Source of the DNA: Przewalskia tangutica
Taxonomy: Eukaryota > Streptophyta > Magnoliopsida > Solanales > Solanaceae
Assembly (NCBI GenBank): GCA_029844215.1
Contig: CM056728.1
Span: forward strand, 91,325,676 to 91,389,675
Direction: 5' to 3'
Length of the DNA: 64,000 nt
Shown here piece by piece: positions 1 to 11,429 of the stretch. The notes beneath the pieces are model-generated. The model made no database searches. It was not told the origin of the DNA and worked only from the letters and a program-made list of their open reading frames with translations. Each line of letters opens with the position of its first letter. The stretch's first letter is position 1. The translations under genes and the position numbers were made by a program.

Positions 1-195
1 CTTTAGCCCATGGTTCAATCGACCATGTCCAACCAAGGGGGGGGGGGTGACACGTTTCGCCCTCCCATTCGTCGCAATATTTCGTTTTCCGACAATTCCA
101 TAATTTCGATAAATTTTTACTAGTCTCAAATCTTAACATTTTTGTGTTCTTACGTACGTTGTTATAAACATGTCCTGGAAATTAGGGGTGTAACA
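1..195 (-). repeat. Gypsy 3' LTR fragment (U3 end)
   Basis: On the minus strand this begins at 195 with the terminal TGTTACACCCC and runs off the window's left edge. It matches 60574-60760 (the G1 LTR) almost base for base, including the G-box region (46-63) and the run of G at 39-48. It is therefore the outer part of an LTR of the same chromovirus family as G1. The adjoining sequence at 196 is pol, not a polypurine tract, because a deletion starts exactly at the LTR edge. Confidence 0.8.
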
Positions 196-764
196 TTACC
201 AATATATACATTTGAGGTCATGATACATCTTAGTCTACCCCGAACAAATAGAGCAATAAGCACTGCGTGCCTCCCCTAAAACCTGATGACAAGTCCTGCA
301 GCATCGGGCGCACACAATCTATCCTCATATCTTAGCACCCTATCCGGTGCTACTCAAACAGGCTCTTCTCCTCTCGGAGAGCCGTATCTCGATCCCGTAC
401 TAACACTGAATCCTCATATTGTCGCCTCTTCACCTCTTCGACGAAGGAAGACTCGGCAACCTCTCGGATCAAAACTCCATTAACCTTGGAAATAAATAAT
501 CGAACCCCCCCCAGCTCGGTAGATGATGAATCTCACGGACCACGTCCTGTCTATCTGGTTGTCCATCTGACAGACTACCCATAGACCTACGACTAAGAGC
601 ATCTGTAACCATATCGGCTTTCCCCGGGTGGTATAGGATATCAACATCACAATCTTTGAGTAACTCTAACCATCGTCTCTGTCGAAAATTCAGCTGCCTC
701 TGTCTGAAGATATACCGGAGGCTCTTGTGGTCTGCACAAATATCCATATGAAATCTATATAAGT
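196..764 (-). pseudogene. Gypsy pol fragment: RNase H plus start of integrase zinc finger
   Basis: The stretch 469-764 reads on the minus strand as the C-terminal part of a Ty3/gypsy RNase H domain: it has ICADHKSLRYIF, then QRRWLELLKDCD, then ILYHPGKADMVTDALSRRS, the usual RNase H to integrase linker. Bases 196-468 match 62116-62390 of G1, the lead-in to the integrase HHCC finger. The integrase core, C-terminal domain, chromodomain and polypurine tract (60761 to about 62116 in G1) are absent, so about 1.35 kb has been deleted. The upstream part of RNase H is cut off at about 764 where copia sequence begins. It is a broken copy. In its native orientation it would have worked with RT to degrade the RNA of RNA/DNA hybrids. 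Close identity to G1 makes the assignment firm. Confidence 0.85.
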
Positions 765-860
765 AAGGAAAAGGTAGAGTTACTTTCCATAGTTAGGAAT
801 TTTATATTTGTATATATACCTCTTCATTTATGAAAATGATCAAGAGATTATATTCTTTCA
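765..860 (+). repeat. Copia 5' LTR, last 96 bp only
   Basis: Aligns to 12368-12464, the end of the 3' LTR, with a few substitutions, and ends TTTCA immediately before the primer-binding site. The first ~140 bases of the LTR, which would hold its promoter, are missing. Confidence 0.9.
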
Positions 861-874
861 TGGTATCAAAAGCC
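861..874 (+). other. Copia primer-binding site (initiator-Met tRNA type)
   Basis: TGGTATCAAAAGCC starts at the base after the 5' LTR end. The consensus complementary to plant initiator methionine tRNA is TGGTATCAGAGC; this copy differs by one base and an extra A. Confidence 0.85.
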
Positions 875-999
875 TAGGGCACATAATTTCCTTCACCACT
901 TAAATTTCGCAGCTTCCCCCTTGGAAATCGTGACCTGAACGTCGGACATCTCCTGTTTTTTCTCTTCTTCCAAACTTTTTCAAAGTCCCTATTCTCCTC

Positions 1000-1941
1000 T
1001 TGTTCTTTCATATGTCTACATCAAAGAACATGTTTCATCCTTCCCTTACAATCTCCAACATCAAGAATCACATCCATATTGTTATTGAGATGGAAAACGT
1101 CCAATACGCGATGTGGGTGGAATTGTTTAAGGTTCACGCACGCTCGCATCAATTGCTTCATCATATCACCCCCTCGGTCGCAGGCAAGGAGAAGGTGCCT
1201 GCCCCAGAGGATGACCCGGTGTTATGGATAACCCTTGATGCTACCGTTATCCATTTGATTTATTCCACTATCTCTACATACCTCTTGCAGACGAATATTG
1301 AGCCTGACGCTACGACAATGGAAACATGGAATAAGGTGTGTGATATTTTCCAAGATAACAAATATTCTTGTGCTGTCACTCTTGAGCAGGAATTTTCCCA
1401 TGTCACCATGGAGGATTTTTCGAATGTCTCAGCCTATTGTAAAAGGATAACTGAATTAGCAGATCAACTCAAGAACATTAGTGCGCCAGTCATCAATGAT
1501 TGTCTTGTCCTTTAAATAGTTGTAGGCCTATCAGAGGCCTATAATGTGTTGGGACCCTCCTTCATCAAAGCAACCCACTTCCTTCATTTTATCAAGCCCG
1601 GTATATGCTCACATTTGAAGAGGCAGGGTTGCCTAAAAAGGCCGCAATTGGAGCAAATTCTGCCATTTTCATCAAATTCCTACTCTTCATCATCTTTGGC
1701 TAATTCCACTCCCAATTGGAATAATGAGGGTGGAAAACGGGGTCAAATCGAAAATCCGGTGGAAAAGGTGATGGTCGCGATGGTAACGGTGGAGGCAGTA
1801 GTAGTCCGGGTGGCAGTTAGTTGGGGCAACCGCAGGCTACTGGGCCAGGGCAGTGGTCTGGCCAGTGGGCCAACAATATTGCTGGCCAGTGGGCCAGGTA
1901 GTGGCCCAACTACTCATTTCCCATTCCAGCAGCATATCTAG
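1000..1941 (+). pseudogene. Copia gag (frameshifted)
   Basis: The first 171 codons (1000-1515) form the retrotransposon gag domain of the UBN2 type. Recognisable pieces are MFHPSLTISNIKNHI near the start, VLWITLDATVIHLIYSTIS in the middle, and VTLEQEFSHVTMEDF then SAYCKRITELADQLKN near the end. Gag builds the virus-like particle in which reverse transcription takes place. After the stop at 1513-1515 the match continues in shifted frames to about 1941, through a Ser/Gly-rich tail, with several frameshifts. An untranslated leader of about 130 bases separates it from the PBS. No CCHC knuckle is readable in the degraded tail. It is a dead gene, about as long as a normal copia gag once the frames are followed. 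Confidence 0.85.
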
Positions 1942-3406
1942 TGAATTGGGCCAGCCAGCAGAAGCCCAATTTGCATCAATTTCGTGAGTTTCGATCGACA
2001 ACTCGCTATCGACTCGGCTACAGTCGCTTGCTTAGCCTCGCCACAACAAGCGTTCGCGGTTGCGGGCCTAGTAGTATTTTTGACACCTACGGTTATCGAA
2101 GTCTCAATGCATAAAATTGGATTAAATCCTCTGAACACAAATTAGTACATGGACACCGGATTCACTTCTCATATGACATCGTCATAAGGTAATATCTCGT
2201 CTTATTTAAATATGAGCAAACAATTGAGGCATAATTATTGGTAATGGAAATTCAATTCCAATTTGTGGTTATGGTCACAAAAATTTGTCTCCCCCACATC
2301 CTAAAAATGTCCTTCATGCCCCTCACTTAATTAAAAATTTAGTGTCAGTCCGAAAATTCACAACTGATAATTGGGTTTCTATTAACTTTAACCCTTTTAG
2401 ATTTTCTGTGAAGGATTTCAAGATGGGAATACCTCTAATGAGGTGTAATAGTTGGGGTAAGATGTATTCAATCACCACCACCACCATGTCCACGAGTCCA
2501 ACTACACATTCAATAATTTTCGCTCTTGCTCCGTCCATGTAGCATGCCCGTTTAGGTCATCCAACGTCATCTATTGTTTCGTCTCTTTATAGTAATAAAT
2601 TTACTGATTGTAAGAGTGTGAGTAGTGCTCTTATTTGTCCTTCGTGTCCATTAGGGAAACATGTCAGATTACCTTTTGTAGTCTCTACTTCTAGTACGTT
2701 GATGCCTTTTGACATTAGTCATAGTGATTTATGGACATTTCCCATTTTAAGTTTTATGAGCCATCGTTATTATATTTTATTCTTGAATGATTATTCTAAT
2801 TTTTTGTGAGCCTTTTCTTTATATAAAAAGTCTCAAGTGTTTTCAACATTCTTAAAATTTAGAGTATTCATCCGTACCCAATTTGTATGGAAAATTAAAA
2901 ATATTCAATGTGATAATGAAGGAAATATGATAATGGGCCGTTGCATGACTTTTATGATGCTAATGGCATATATTTTGGTTTTCTTGTCCTCATACGTCCT
3001 CACAAAATGGGAAGGTCGAAATAAAAATTCGCACCATTAATAATATTGTCTAGACTTTGCTCGCCCATGCCTCATTACCTCCTTTTTTTGGCATCATACT
3101 TTACAAATGGCTACGTACCTCCTTAACATACTCTCTAACAAAGGATTAGCATAGAAATCTCCCCTACAAATTCTTTATCATAAAGACCCATCGTATTCTC
3201 ATCTTCGGGTGCTTGGGTGTTTGTGCTATCTAATTATTCTGTCCACTATAATTAACAAACTTCAAGTCCAGTCTACCACTTGTGTATTTTTGGGTTATCC
3301 ATCTAATCATCGTGGTTATAAATATTTTAATTTATCTTCTAATAAAATCATAATTATTCGCCATGTTGTTTTTGATGAATCCCAATTTTTGTTTGCTAAA
3401 TTGTAA
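1942..3406 (+). pseudogene. Copia protease, pre-integrase finger and integrase (decayed)
   Basis: The protease active site reads MDTGFTSHMTSS at 2149-2184, preceded by a stop at 2143-2145 where the family has Trp. Next comes the conserved stretch VLHAPHLIKNLVSVRKF (about 2305-2360). The pre-integrase zinc finger follows at 2541-2690, with HARLGHP and then CPSCPLGKH, giving the HH and CC pairs. The integrase core begins with PFDISHSDLW (2705-2735) and continues with RYYILFLNDYSNFL; the second catalytic Asp is in IQCDNEG (about 2905), and later residues are in several frames. The post-core segment with CVFLGYPSNHRGYKYF lies at 3209-3406. Protease cuts the polyprotein and integrase inserts the cDNA. 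More than five frame breaks make it non-functional. Confidence 0.85.
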
Positions 3407-3811
3407 AATCACGTGTCTAGTTTGTATATTTTTTTGGATAATGGACCCTCACCGTACATCATCCAACAGTGGGCCCAACATTCCCATGACCCATCTCCGC
3501 CAGCAGGCCCACTGCCTACTGGCTCAAATACTCTCGGTACTAGCCCAACACTGCCTTCCTCTGGCCCACTTTTTTCTCGCCCTTACCGATTTTACCTAAG
3601 CCAAATTCTCGACCAGCAGGCCCATTGTCTGCTGGCCCAGTACCTCTGTCCGTCGATCCACTGTTACGGGCCTGCTGTCCCATCTAACAACATTCTGATA
3701 TCATCACCGGTCCAGTCCACTTCTATTCCTAGACAAGGGCCTATTACTCGTAGTCAATGTGGTATTTTTGAACATAAATAATATTTTAATCTAAATTCTA
3801 ATGTCACTAAA
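3407..3811 (+). pseudogene. Copia integrase-RT linker region
   Basis: Ser/Pro-rich, repetitive coding-like sequence (for example the repeated QQAHCLLAQ at about 3554 and 3615) links integrase to RT, as is usual in copia polyproteins. The reading frame changes at least twice. No catalytic domain is expected or seen. Confidence 0.6.
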
Positions 3812-4090
3812 TTGTCCTTACCATGTAACCCAGTGTCCGCCCTTCATGACCCGAATTGGAAAATAGCCACGGATGATGAATATACAATGCTCTTATTGAG
3901 AATAAGACGTGGGGGTTGGTGCCCCATCCATCGGGTGTCAATATTATTCGTTTTATGTGGAATTTTACTCATAAAGGAAATTCTGATAGTTCTTTTGAGA
4001 GTCATAAGGTCCGTCTTGTAGGTGATGGTAACTGAATAGGTTGGCATAGATTGTGGAGAGACATTTATTCCGGTGGTCAAATCGGCTATC
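3812..4090 (+). pseudogene. Copia reverse transcriptase, N-terminal part
   Basis: Starts with NPVSALHDPNWKIATDDEY, the classic opening of the copia RT domain, then drifts through frames that still spell the remains of the fingers region (WCPIHRVSILF and, in other frames, a shape like KARLVGDG). The conserved CGETF then FSPVVK block is still visible at about 4050-4080 (attgtggagagacatttattccggtgg in two pieces, with Ser changed to Ile). The gene is broken at 4090 by the insertion at 4091 and resumes at 10960. Confidence 0.85.
4086..4090. other. Target-site duplication, left copy (CTATC)
   Basis: CTATC before the inserted element is paired with CTACC at 10955-10959 after it; one base has changed since insertion. 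Joining the copia RT across it restores the expected order of conserved blocks. Confidence 0.8.
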
Positions 4091-6933
4091 TGTCATGACC
4101 CGAACCCCGGGCCCGCGACTGGTGCCCTTCCTGGGCACCCTTCCACTCATTCATCCCAAGTAACCCGCGGAAGATAAAGATACTCATCATCATTTTGTTT
4201 TAAAACAAGCAAGGCAAAGCCGGCAAGACCACCGCTATATATATATATATAAAGCCAAAATGAAACTACACTGTACACGAGTCCAATCCCACATATGAAT
4301 ACAGACCTCTAAGAGTTTGGATAATATACTATGACGGGACAAGGCCCCGCCATACACATAAATGTGCAAAAACCTGTAATGAAAGATCATTACCAAAATG
4401 ATAAACTCCAGAACATTGGAGCTATCCCAAAACTCTGAGCAAGGATCCTACACTTGCAGATCACCAAACTACGTACCTAAACCTGCGGCATGAACGCAGC
4501 CCCCGGAGAAAGAGGGTCAGTACAGAAAATGTACCAAGTATATAAAACACTAAGTACTGTAAATGAGATTATAACAGGCCAAATAGATAACAAGAGACAA
4601 CTATAATAATCAAATACCAGTACACTGTGCTTTTTCAAGATATGAAATCCATGTCAAAATTATGGACGTCTGTCCATATAAACAAATAATGTCATGGGAG
4701 TTGAACCCAAACATTATACACAAATACTGCCCTGTAAGGTATTCTGCCCGGCCCTATCTAGGACGCGATAAAGTCAATAAGGTATTCTGCCCGGCCCCTT
4801 CTGGGACGCGGTAAAGTCAATAAGGTATTCTGTCCGGCCCCTTCTACGACGCGGTAAAGTCAATAAGGTATTCTGCCCGGCCCCTTCTGGGATGCGGTAA
4901 AGTCAATAAGGTATTCTGTCCGGTCCATTCTGGGACACGGTAAAGTCATGTAATATATACTTCCCTGCCCATTAAGGTATACTGCCCGGTTCATTCTGGG
5001 ACACGGTAAAGTCATGTAATATATACTGCCCTGCCCATTAAGGTATACTGCCCGATCCATTCTGGGACATGGTTCGAATATAAAGGACTGTACACATATA
5101 ACTATCACAAGCAACTATGTGCAATTTAAATCATCTTTGACCCTCATTAGCACAAATAGAATGAACTATCATTTTCACAAAAACCTTAAGACATTATCAA
5201 ATGAATAGGTAAACAACTTTCATTTTAGAAAACCCAAAGTATTATCAAGAGAATATATCCCTAAGGTATAGGATCCACTCACTTTATAAGAAGGAATCAT
5301 GCTAGAAGAAGAAAAGATAGTTCACATACCTTATTGACGACTAACCAACTCTACAATCTAGGATACGTCTCAATGTATTTCAACCTATAACAACAATAAC
5401 ACGTATATCAACACGTGCTTACTAAAGTAGGTTAATACCAAGTAAAGGTTCTCCTTTTTCTACGGAAATTGGGCAGCACCTCCCCTATAAATACGTATTT
5501 TTCCACCTTTTCCAAGACCCAAATTCAACAACAATCAAGCCCCATTTAAGGCACAATCAAAACAACAACCAAAGGGGATCACACGCCTACTTGACGTGTA
5601 AAATTTTTCCCCTTAATCTATACAAAACAATCCATAAAAACAATCCACAATTCCATCAACAATAAGGGTAAAATGTGAAGCCTTTTAACACCCTTTTACA
5701 CCCTTATTCCTTAGGACTTTCATTAACAATTTTACCACATTAATCATGCATGTTGACAACTGAATTTCCAGTATATACACGCCACAAAACAGTCCATAAA
5801 ACGAACCACCTATGAGCTAAAACTTGACAAACTGCACGACAATAACCAACAGTTTTATAAATTCCACGGCCAACAACTACAATCCGATAAACTCTTTCCT
5901 TAACCCTTTTTATTTCAATTCAAGTTCCAAAACTTCTATATAAGGTATATCAACTTGTTAACAACAATATTACTCCATTATAACATGAAATAGGTGACGT
6001 TAATAACAACAATAATCAACGAAATCCAATATACTCAAAACTGCCCCAAATCGGCCCAACACCCAAAAATTGTCCCAACACTTTTTATCCTCCATTATTT
6101 TTAGCACAAGCTCATCTATACATTATAACAATATGTAATATCCAATTACTTCAAGAGGAAGAAGAATTCTTACCTCAAAATTTCCCAAAAATCGCCTAAG
6201 GCAGTCCGCTCAACTTTGGCCCGCAGTTTTCGTTTTGCTCCACTTCTTCAAGTTCCAATCACACACAAGAATCCACTACAAGCTTATAACCAACATTCCT
6301 TCATGTTTTACTTCCAAAAAGTCGACGAACAAGCTATGGTTTTCAACCCCATTTTCTGCCCAAAATAGATTTTGGAAAACTTGGAGAGTTAACTTGGCTT
6401 AAGACTTGAATAGGGTGCTTAATATAGGATAATAAGTTGTCTTTGATCTTCACTTTCAATGGAGAAAATCGAAATCTAAGGCTAAGGAAGAGAGGAGAGA
6501 AAATGAGTTAGAGAAGATATTTTTATGTAAAAGGCTAAGTCTTCCAAGACTTATGTCTAAATAGAATGTAACTTGCAAGACAAGTGGAGAGGGACACATG
6601 TCACCCTCCCATTGGCCAAAATTATTTCCCTTTAAAATATCTAGATATTGCCCAAAATATCTAGATATTGCCCAAAATATCTTAAAATCGAAGGGCCCCG
6701 CGAAATGGTGAAATTCTCGGCGGACCCTATATTATCAATTCCAATTCTTCATTATCCAATACTAATCCCATAAATCCAATTAGAAGTATTAACTCCAAGT
6801 TAATAATTTTTCGTCGTCACATTATTCCGAAATTTTCCTTAAGAAAATGTAATAATTCTTTCCTTCCAAAATTCAAAGCTTAAATCCTTAATCACGTTCT
6901 CAATTAGTAGCCCTGGTATTACGGGGTGTAACA
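4091..6933 (-). repeat. 3' LTR of the LARD-like element
   Basis: Bounded by TGTCATGACCCG at 4091 and GGGGTGTAACA at 6933. It contains the CCCGGGCCCGCGACTGGTGCC block at the U5 end that is shared by all the long-LTR elements here, a (TA) run at 4234-4250, a minisatellite (4733-5075), a long A/C-rich middle, and the U3 module with ACACATGT and CCAAT at 6588-6622. Two tandem copies of a 20-bp unit lie at 6640-6680. No coding sequence is seen. Confidence 0.9.
4733..5075. repeat. Minisatellite in LTR (43-bp then ~66-bp units)
   Basis: A 43-bp unit containing TAAGGTATTCTGCCCGGCCC recurs at 4736, 4779, 4822 and 4865. It passes into a ~66-bp unit with AAGGTATACTGCCC and ATGTAATATATACT (starts at about 4907, 4974 and 5040). 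The reading seen across it on the minus strand (4860-5114) is a product of the repeat. Confidence 0.9.
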
Positions 6934-6947
6934 TCCTTCCCCCCTTA
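6934..6947 (-). other. Polypurine tract of the LARD-like element
   Basis: On the minus strand, TAAGGGGGGAAGGA lies directly against the 3' LTR edge. It would prime plus-strand DNA synthesis. It adjoins the hairpin at 6951-6967. Confidence 0.85.
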
Positions 6948-6950
6948 GAA

Positions 6951-6967
6951 ACATTCGTCCCGAATGT
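6951..6967. other. PPT-proximal inverted repeat
   Basis: ACATTCGTCCCGAATGT has 7-bp perfect arms (ACATTCG and CGAATGT) around a 3-base loop. The same hairpin is at the same place in A/B, C/D, E/F, G/H and, slightly changed, G1. Confidence 0.8.
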
Positions 6968-7763
6968 TCATAGTGGGTCTCAAACTATATAGATGCTGGC
7001 GTCATCTCCTTACTATACCTATCAACCAATACTCCACAAAACCAACGATGCCACACACGGCCAAAATATATCACATGTATATACACCAATTGACCTTCCA
7101 TCTGAGGTCCCTTCTCACAATACTCGAAGGTTGCAGTCTTTTCCAAAATGGGATCTTTAGACGCTCATTTTCTCTTCCCGTACTAGGGATGACCCTGCAG
7201 TATTCTAAGACATAAGCTATCACTATCTGAATCCTTCAGTAGGACTCCCACTCAACTAACTGATGTGTTCCCTCGTGTCAACTTCTCTTCTTCGTCCTCA
7301 CATTAGTCAAACTACTGGTTGGTGAATGATTCTGTTGTCTACCTAGCTTTGTTTACTAACTGGTGTAAACTCTAAAACTAGTAGTATCTCAATCACGAAC
7401 ACCTATGGACAATGTTACTGAATCTAAGGTGTGTGTATCATCACAATTAACTCTCAGTCATGGTCTAAAATGAATCTCTCTCATATCTCAAAGTGTTTAT
7501 CACACTATCCTTTTCTCTCATTAGAGGTTCGTCACCTTTGGCTGAAGTATTCCTACTGTACATCCCCTACTATCGGTCTTTACATTGTTATGGGGTAATT
7601 ACACCTTGTGAACCCTACACATCTATAGTTTCATTCACTTTATCATTCTTGTCAACATCCTTCGTTCTACTCATTACTAAACAAAAATATTTCTACCTCT
7701 AATGGTCCTATAGTCTTCCCCTGACTGAGGAGCTAGAGGCTCAGGTGCTGGGGCCTCAAAAAC
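6968..7763 (-). other. Internal non-coding region of the LARD-like element
   Basis: No protein domain is recognisable in any frame. It corresponds by position to the non-coding 3' internal segment of the gag-only elements (for example 34151-35089). Short open frames at 6964-7215 and 7493-7702 show no family resemblance. Confidence 0.6.
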
Positions 7764-7901
7764 CTATACAGAAGAACTCGCCGACTGTGGTACAATATCC
7801 GGTATAGACTGGGTATGAGCCCTAGTAACTCTCTGAGTCTGACTAGTAGCTCCCGCTACTGATTTGCCCTTCTGGGCAACTGTTGCCTTCCTCAGAGGCA
7901 T
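7764..7901 (-). pseudogene. Remnant gag N-terminus, 45 codons
   Basis: Starting at the ATG at 7901-7899, the product begins MPLRKATVAQKGKS and continues through QTQRVTRAHTQSIPDIVP, ending at a TAG at 7764-7766. The gag of element A/B begins MPLRKATRAQKGKA and has RVTRAQAQSLPEVV at the same place. This is therefore the start of the same gag family, with the rest of gag deleted. Translation past the stop gives a Pro/Ala-rich stretch (EAPAPEPLAP) before resemblance ends. It is too short to be a working structural protein. Confidence 0.75.
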
Positions 7902-8091
7902 AGTTGTAACACAATAATACGTCAGAGAGGGATTATCCTAATAACACAACTATATTGCACGATCTCAGTGTAAGAAAAATAGAAACCAAATCCTAAATGT
8001 CCTATAGCCTCCTGTTTATGGGTGTGACGCGCAACACACCGATAATCAAGACTCTACTAGACACGGTCTGTAGACATTCTGAGGACTGATT

Positions 8092-8103
8092 GCTTTGATA
8101 CCA
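8092..8103 (-). other. Primer-binding site of the LARD-like element
   Basis: TGGTATCAAAGC on the minus strand, four bases after the 5' LTR end at 8108. It is of the initiator-Met type with one mismatch to TGGTATCAGAGC. Confidence 0.85.
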
Positions 8104-8107
8104 CTCT

Positions 8108-10954
8108 TGTCACGACTCGAACCCCGGGCCCGCGACTGGTGCCCTACCTGGGCACCCTGCCACCCATTCATCCCAAGTAACCCGCGGAAGATAAAGACAC
8201 TCATCATCATTTTTTTTAAAACAAGCAAAGGCAAAGCCGGCAAGGCCGCCACTATATATATATATATAAAGCCAAAATGAAACTACACTGTACACTAGTC
8301 CAATCCCACATATGAATATAGACCTCTAAGAATTTGGACAATATACTATGATGGGACAAGGCCCCGCCGTACCCATAAATGTGCAAAAACCTGTAATGAA
8401 AGATCATTACCAAAATGATAAACTCCAGAACAATGGAGCTATCACAAAACTATGAGCAATGATCCTACACTTGCAGATCACCAAACTGCGTACTTAAACC
8501 TGTGGCATGAATGCAACCCCCCGGAGAAAGGGGGTCAGTACAGAAAATGTACCAAGTATGTGAAACAATAAGTACTGTAAATGAGATTATAACAGGCCAA
8601 ACAGATAACAAGAGACAAGTATAATAATCAAATACCAGTACACTGTGCCTTTTCAAGATATGAAATCCATGTCAAACTTATGGACGTCTGTCCATATAAA
8701 CAAATACTGTCATGGGAGTTGAACCCAAACATTATACACAAATACTGCCTTGTAAGGTATTCTGCCCGGCCCTATCTAGGATGCCATAAAGTCAATAAGG
8801 TATTCTGCCTGGCCCCTTTTGGGACGCGGTAAAGTCAATAAGGTATTCTGCCCGACCCCTTCTGGGACGCGGTAAAGTCAATAAGGTATTATGCCCGGCC
8901 CCTTCTAGGACGCGGTAAAGTCAATAAGGTATTCTGCCCGACCCCTTCTGGGACACGGTAAAGTCATGTAATATATACTGCCCTGCCCATTAAGGTATAC
9001 TGCCCGGTTCATTCTGGGATATGGTAATGTCATGTAATATATACTGCCCTGCCCATTAATGTATACTGCCCTGCCCACTAAGGTATACTGCCCTGCCCAC
9101 TGCCAGGTCTATTCTGGGACACGGTTCAAATATAAAGGAATGTACACATATAACTATCACAAGCAACTATGTGCAATTTAAATCATCTTTGACCCTCATT
9201 AGCACAAATAGAATGAACTATCATTTTCACAAAAAACTCAAGACATTATCAAATGAATAGGTAAACAACTTTCATTTTAGAAAACCCAAAGTATTATCAA
9301 GAGAATATATCCCTAAGGAATAGGATCCACTCACTTTATAAGAAGGAATCATGCTAGAAGAAGAAAGGATAGTTCACACACCTTATTGGCGACTAACCAA
9401 CTCTACAATCTAGGATATGTCTCAATGTACTTCAACCTATAACAACGATAACACGTATATCAACATGTGCTTACTAAAGTAGGTTAAAACCAAGTAAAGG
9501 TTCTGCTTTTTCTACGGAAATTTGGGCAGCACTTCCCCTATAAATACGTACTTTTCCACCTTTTCCAAGGCTCAAATTCAACAACAATCAAGCCCCATTT
9601 AAGGCACAATCAAAACAACAACCAAAGGGGATCACACACCTACTTGACATGTAAAATTTGGCCCCTTAATCTATACAAAATAGTCCATAAAAACAGTCCA
9701 CAATTCCATCAACAATAAGGATAAAATGTGAAGCCTTTTAACACCCTTATTCCTTAGGACTTTCATTAACAATTTTACCACATTAATCATGCATGTTGAC
9801 TACTGAATTTCTAGCATGTACACGCCACAAAACAGTCCATAAAACGAACCACCTATGAGCTAAAACTTGACAAACTGCACGACAATAATCAACAGTTTTA
9901 TAGATTCCACGACCAACAACTACAATCTGATAACTCTTTCCTTAACCCTTTTTATTCCAATTCAAGTTCCATAACTTCTATATAAGGTATATCAGCTTAT
10001 TAAAAATAATATTACTCCATTATAACATGCAATAGGTGATGTTAATAACATTAATAACCAACGAAGTCCAATATACTCAAAACTGCCCCAAATCGGCCCA
10101 ACACTCAAAAATTGTCCCAACACTTTTTATCCACCATTATTTTTAGCACAAACTCATCTATACATTATAACAATATGTAATATTCAATGACTTCAAGAGG
10201 AAGAAGAATTGTTACCTCAAAATTGCCCAAAAACTGCCCAAGGTAGTCCGCTCAACTTTGGCCCGCAGTTTTCGTTTTACTCCACTTCTTCAAGTTCCAA
10301 TTACACACAAGCATCCACTACAAGCTTATAACCAAGTTACCTTCACGTTTAACCTCTAAAAAGTCGATGAACAAGCTAGGGCTTTCAACCACATTTTCGG
10401 CCCAAAATAGATTTTGGAAAACTAGGAGAGTTAACTTGGCGTAAGACTTGATTAGGGTGCTTAATATAGGATAATAAGTTGTCTTTGATCTTCACTTTCA
10501 ATGGATAAAATCAAAATCTAAGGCTAAGGAAGAGAGGAGAGAAAATGAGTTAGAGAAGATATTTCTATGTAAAAGGCTGTCTTCCAAGACTTATGTCTAA
10601 ATAGAATGTAACTTGCAAGACAAGTGGAGAGGGACACATGTTACCCTCCCATTGGCCAAAATTCTTTCCCTTTAAAATATCTAGATATTGCCCAAAATAT
10701 CTTAAAATCGAAGGGCCCCACGAAATGGTGAAATTCTCAGCGGACCCTATATTATCAATTCCAATTCTTCGTAATCCAATACTAATCCCATAAATCCAAT
10801 TAGAAGTATTAAACTCCAAGTTAATAATTTTTCGTCGTCACATTATTCCGAAATTTTCCTTAAGAAAATGTAATAATTCTTTCCTTCCAAAATTCAAATC
10901 TTAAATCCTTAATCACGTTCTCAATTAGTAGCCCTGGTATTACGGGGTGTAACA
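8108..10954 (-). repeat. 5' LTR of the LARD-like element
   Basis: 2847 bp, starting TGTCACGACTCG and ending GGGGTGTAACA. Same plan as 4091-6933, with a longer minisatellite and only one copy of the 20-bp unit that is doubled at 6640-6680. The U3 module is at 10628-10660. No gene is seen. Confidence 0.9.
8752..9130. repeat. Minisatellite in the sister LTR
   Basis: Same 43-bp and ~66-bp units as at 4733-5075, with five 43-bp units and an additional truncated unit (GTATACTGCCCTGCCCACT) near 9060-9110, so copy number has changed since the two LTRs were identical. Confidence 0.88.
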
Positions 10955-10959
10955 CTACC
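10955..10959. other. Target-site duplication, right copy (CTACC)
   Basis: Partner of CTATC at 4086-4090. Confidence 0.75.
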
Positions 10960-11420
10960 ATTCACATTGTTCTCACCCTATCTATCTCGAAATCATGGCC
11001 CATACATCAATTGGATGTGAAAATTCTTTCTTACATGGTGATCTCAATGAGACAGTATTCATGTATCAGCCTTTGGGTTTTAGAAACCCTGATTATCCTA
11101 ATCATGTTTGTTTATTCAAAAAGTCCTTATATGGGCTTAAGCAGGCCCCACGAGCTTGGTATAAGAGGTTTGCAGATTATGTGTCTACTATTGGGTTTTC
11201 TAACAGCATGTATGATCATTCTTTGTTCACCTATAGATGTGGTTCTTCTTTGACATACATTTTTTTATATGTTGATGACATTATATTGACTACCTCTTCT
11301 GAGAATCTATACAAGTCTATCATGACCCTTCTCAGTTCAGAATTTGCTATGAAAGACTTGGAGCCCTTGAGTTATTTTTTGGGTATCACGGTCACTCGTC
11401 ATACATGTGTTCTATTTTAA
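10960..11420 (+). pseudogene. Copia reverse transcriptase, palm to C-terminus
   Basis: Resumes the RT after the insertion: a long open stretch from 10995 includes IGCENSFLHGDLNETVFM (family QLDVKNAFLHGDL), then LFKKSLYGLKQAPRAWYKRF, then the catalytic FLYVDDIIL with YVDD at 11268-11279, then EFAMKDLEPLSYFLGI. RT copies the element RNA into cDNA. The catalytic aspartates are intact, but a stop at 11418-11420 (in the position of SQHKY) ends the frame, and the upstream half is 6.9 kb away. This is the best preserved coding segment of the copia element. Confidence 0.92.
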
Positions 11421-11429
11421 TCACATAAA

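Larger units (their letters stand above)
4091..10954 (-). mobile_element. Complete non-autonomous LTR retrotransposon (LARD-like) inside copia RT
   Basis: The two LTRs (4091-6933 and 8108-10954) begin TGT and end ACA and are similar along their full length of about 2.84 kb. The internal region is only 1174 bp. On the minus strand the order is 5' LTR (10954 to 8108), PBS, a 45-codon gag start, non-coding DNA, hairpin, polypurine tract, 3' LTR (6933 to 4091). There is no protease, RT, RNase H or integrase. Such large elements with little or no coding are known as LARDs; here the gag start shows descent from the same gypsy group as A/B. Differences between the LTRs are mainly point changes plus a few minisatellite-unit changes, so insertion was not very recent. 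Confidence 0.92.

Noticed and set aside
4234..4255. Centromere or telomere-type satellite
   Set aside because: Only a short TA run in LTRs (also at 8250); no telomere-type repeat or long satellite array is present in the window.
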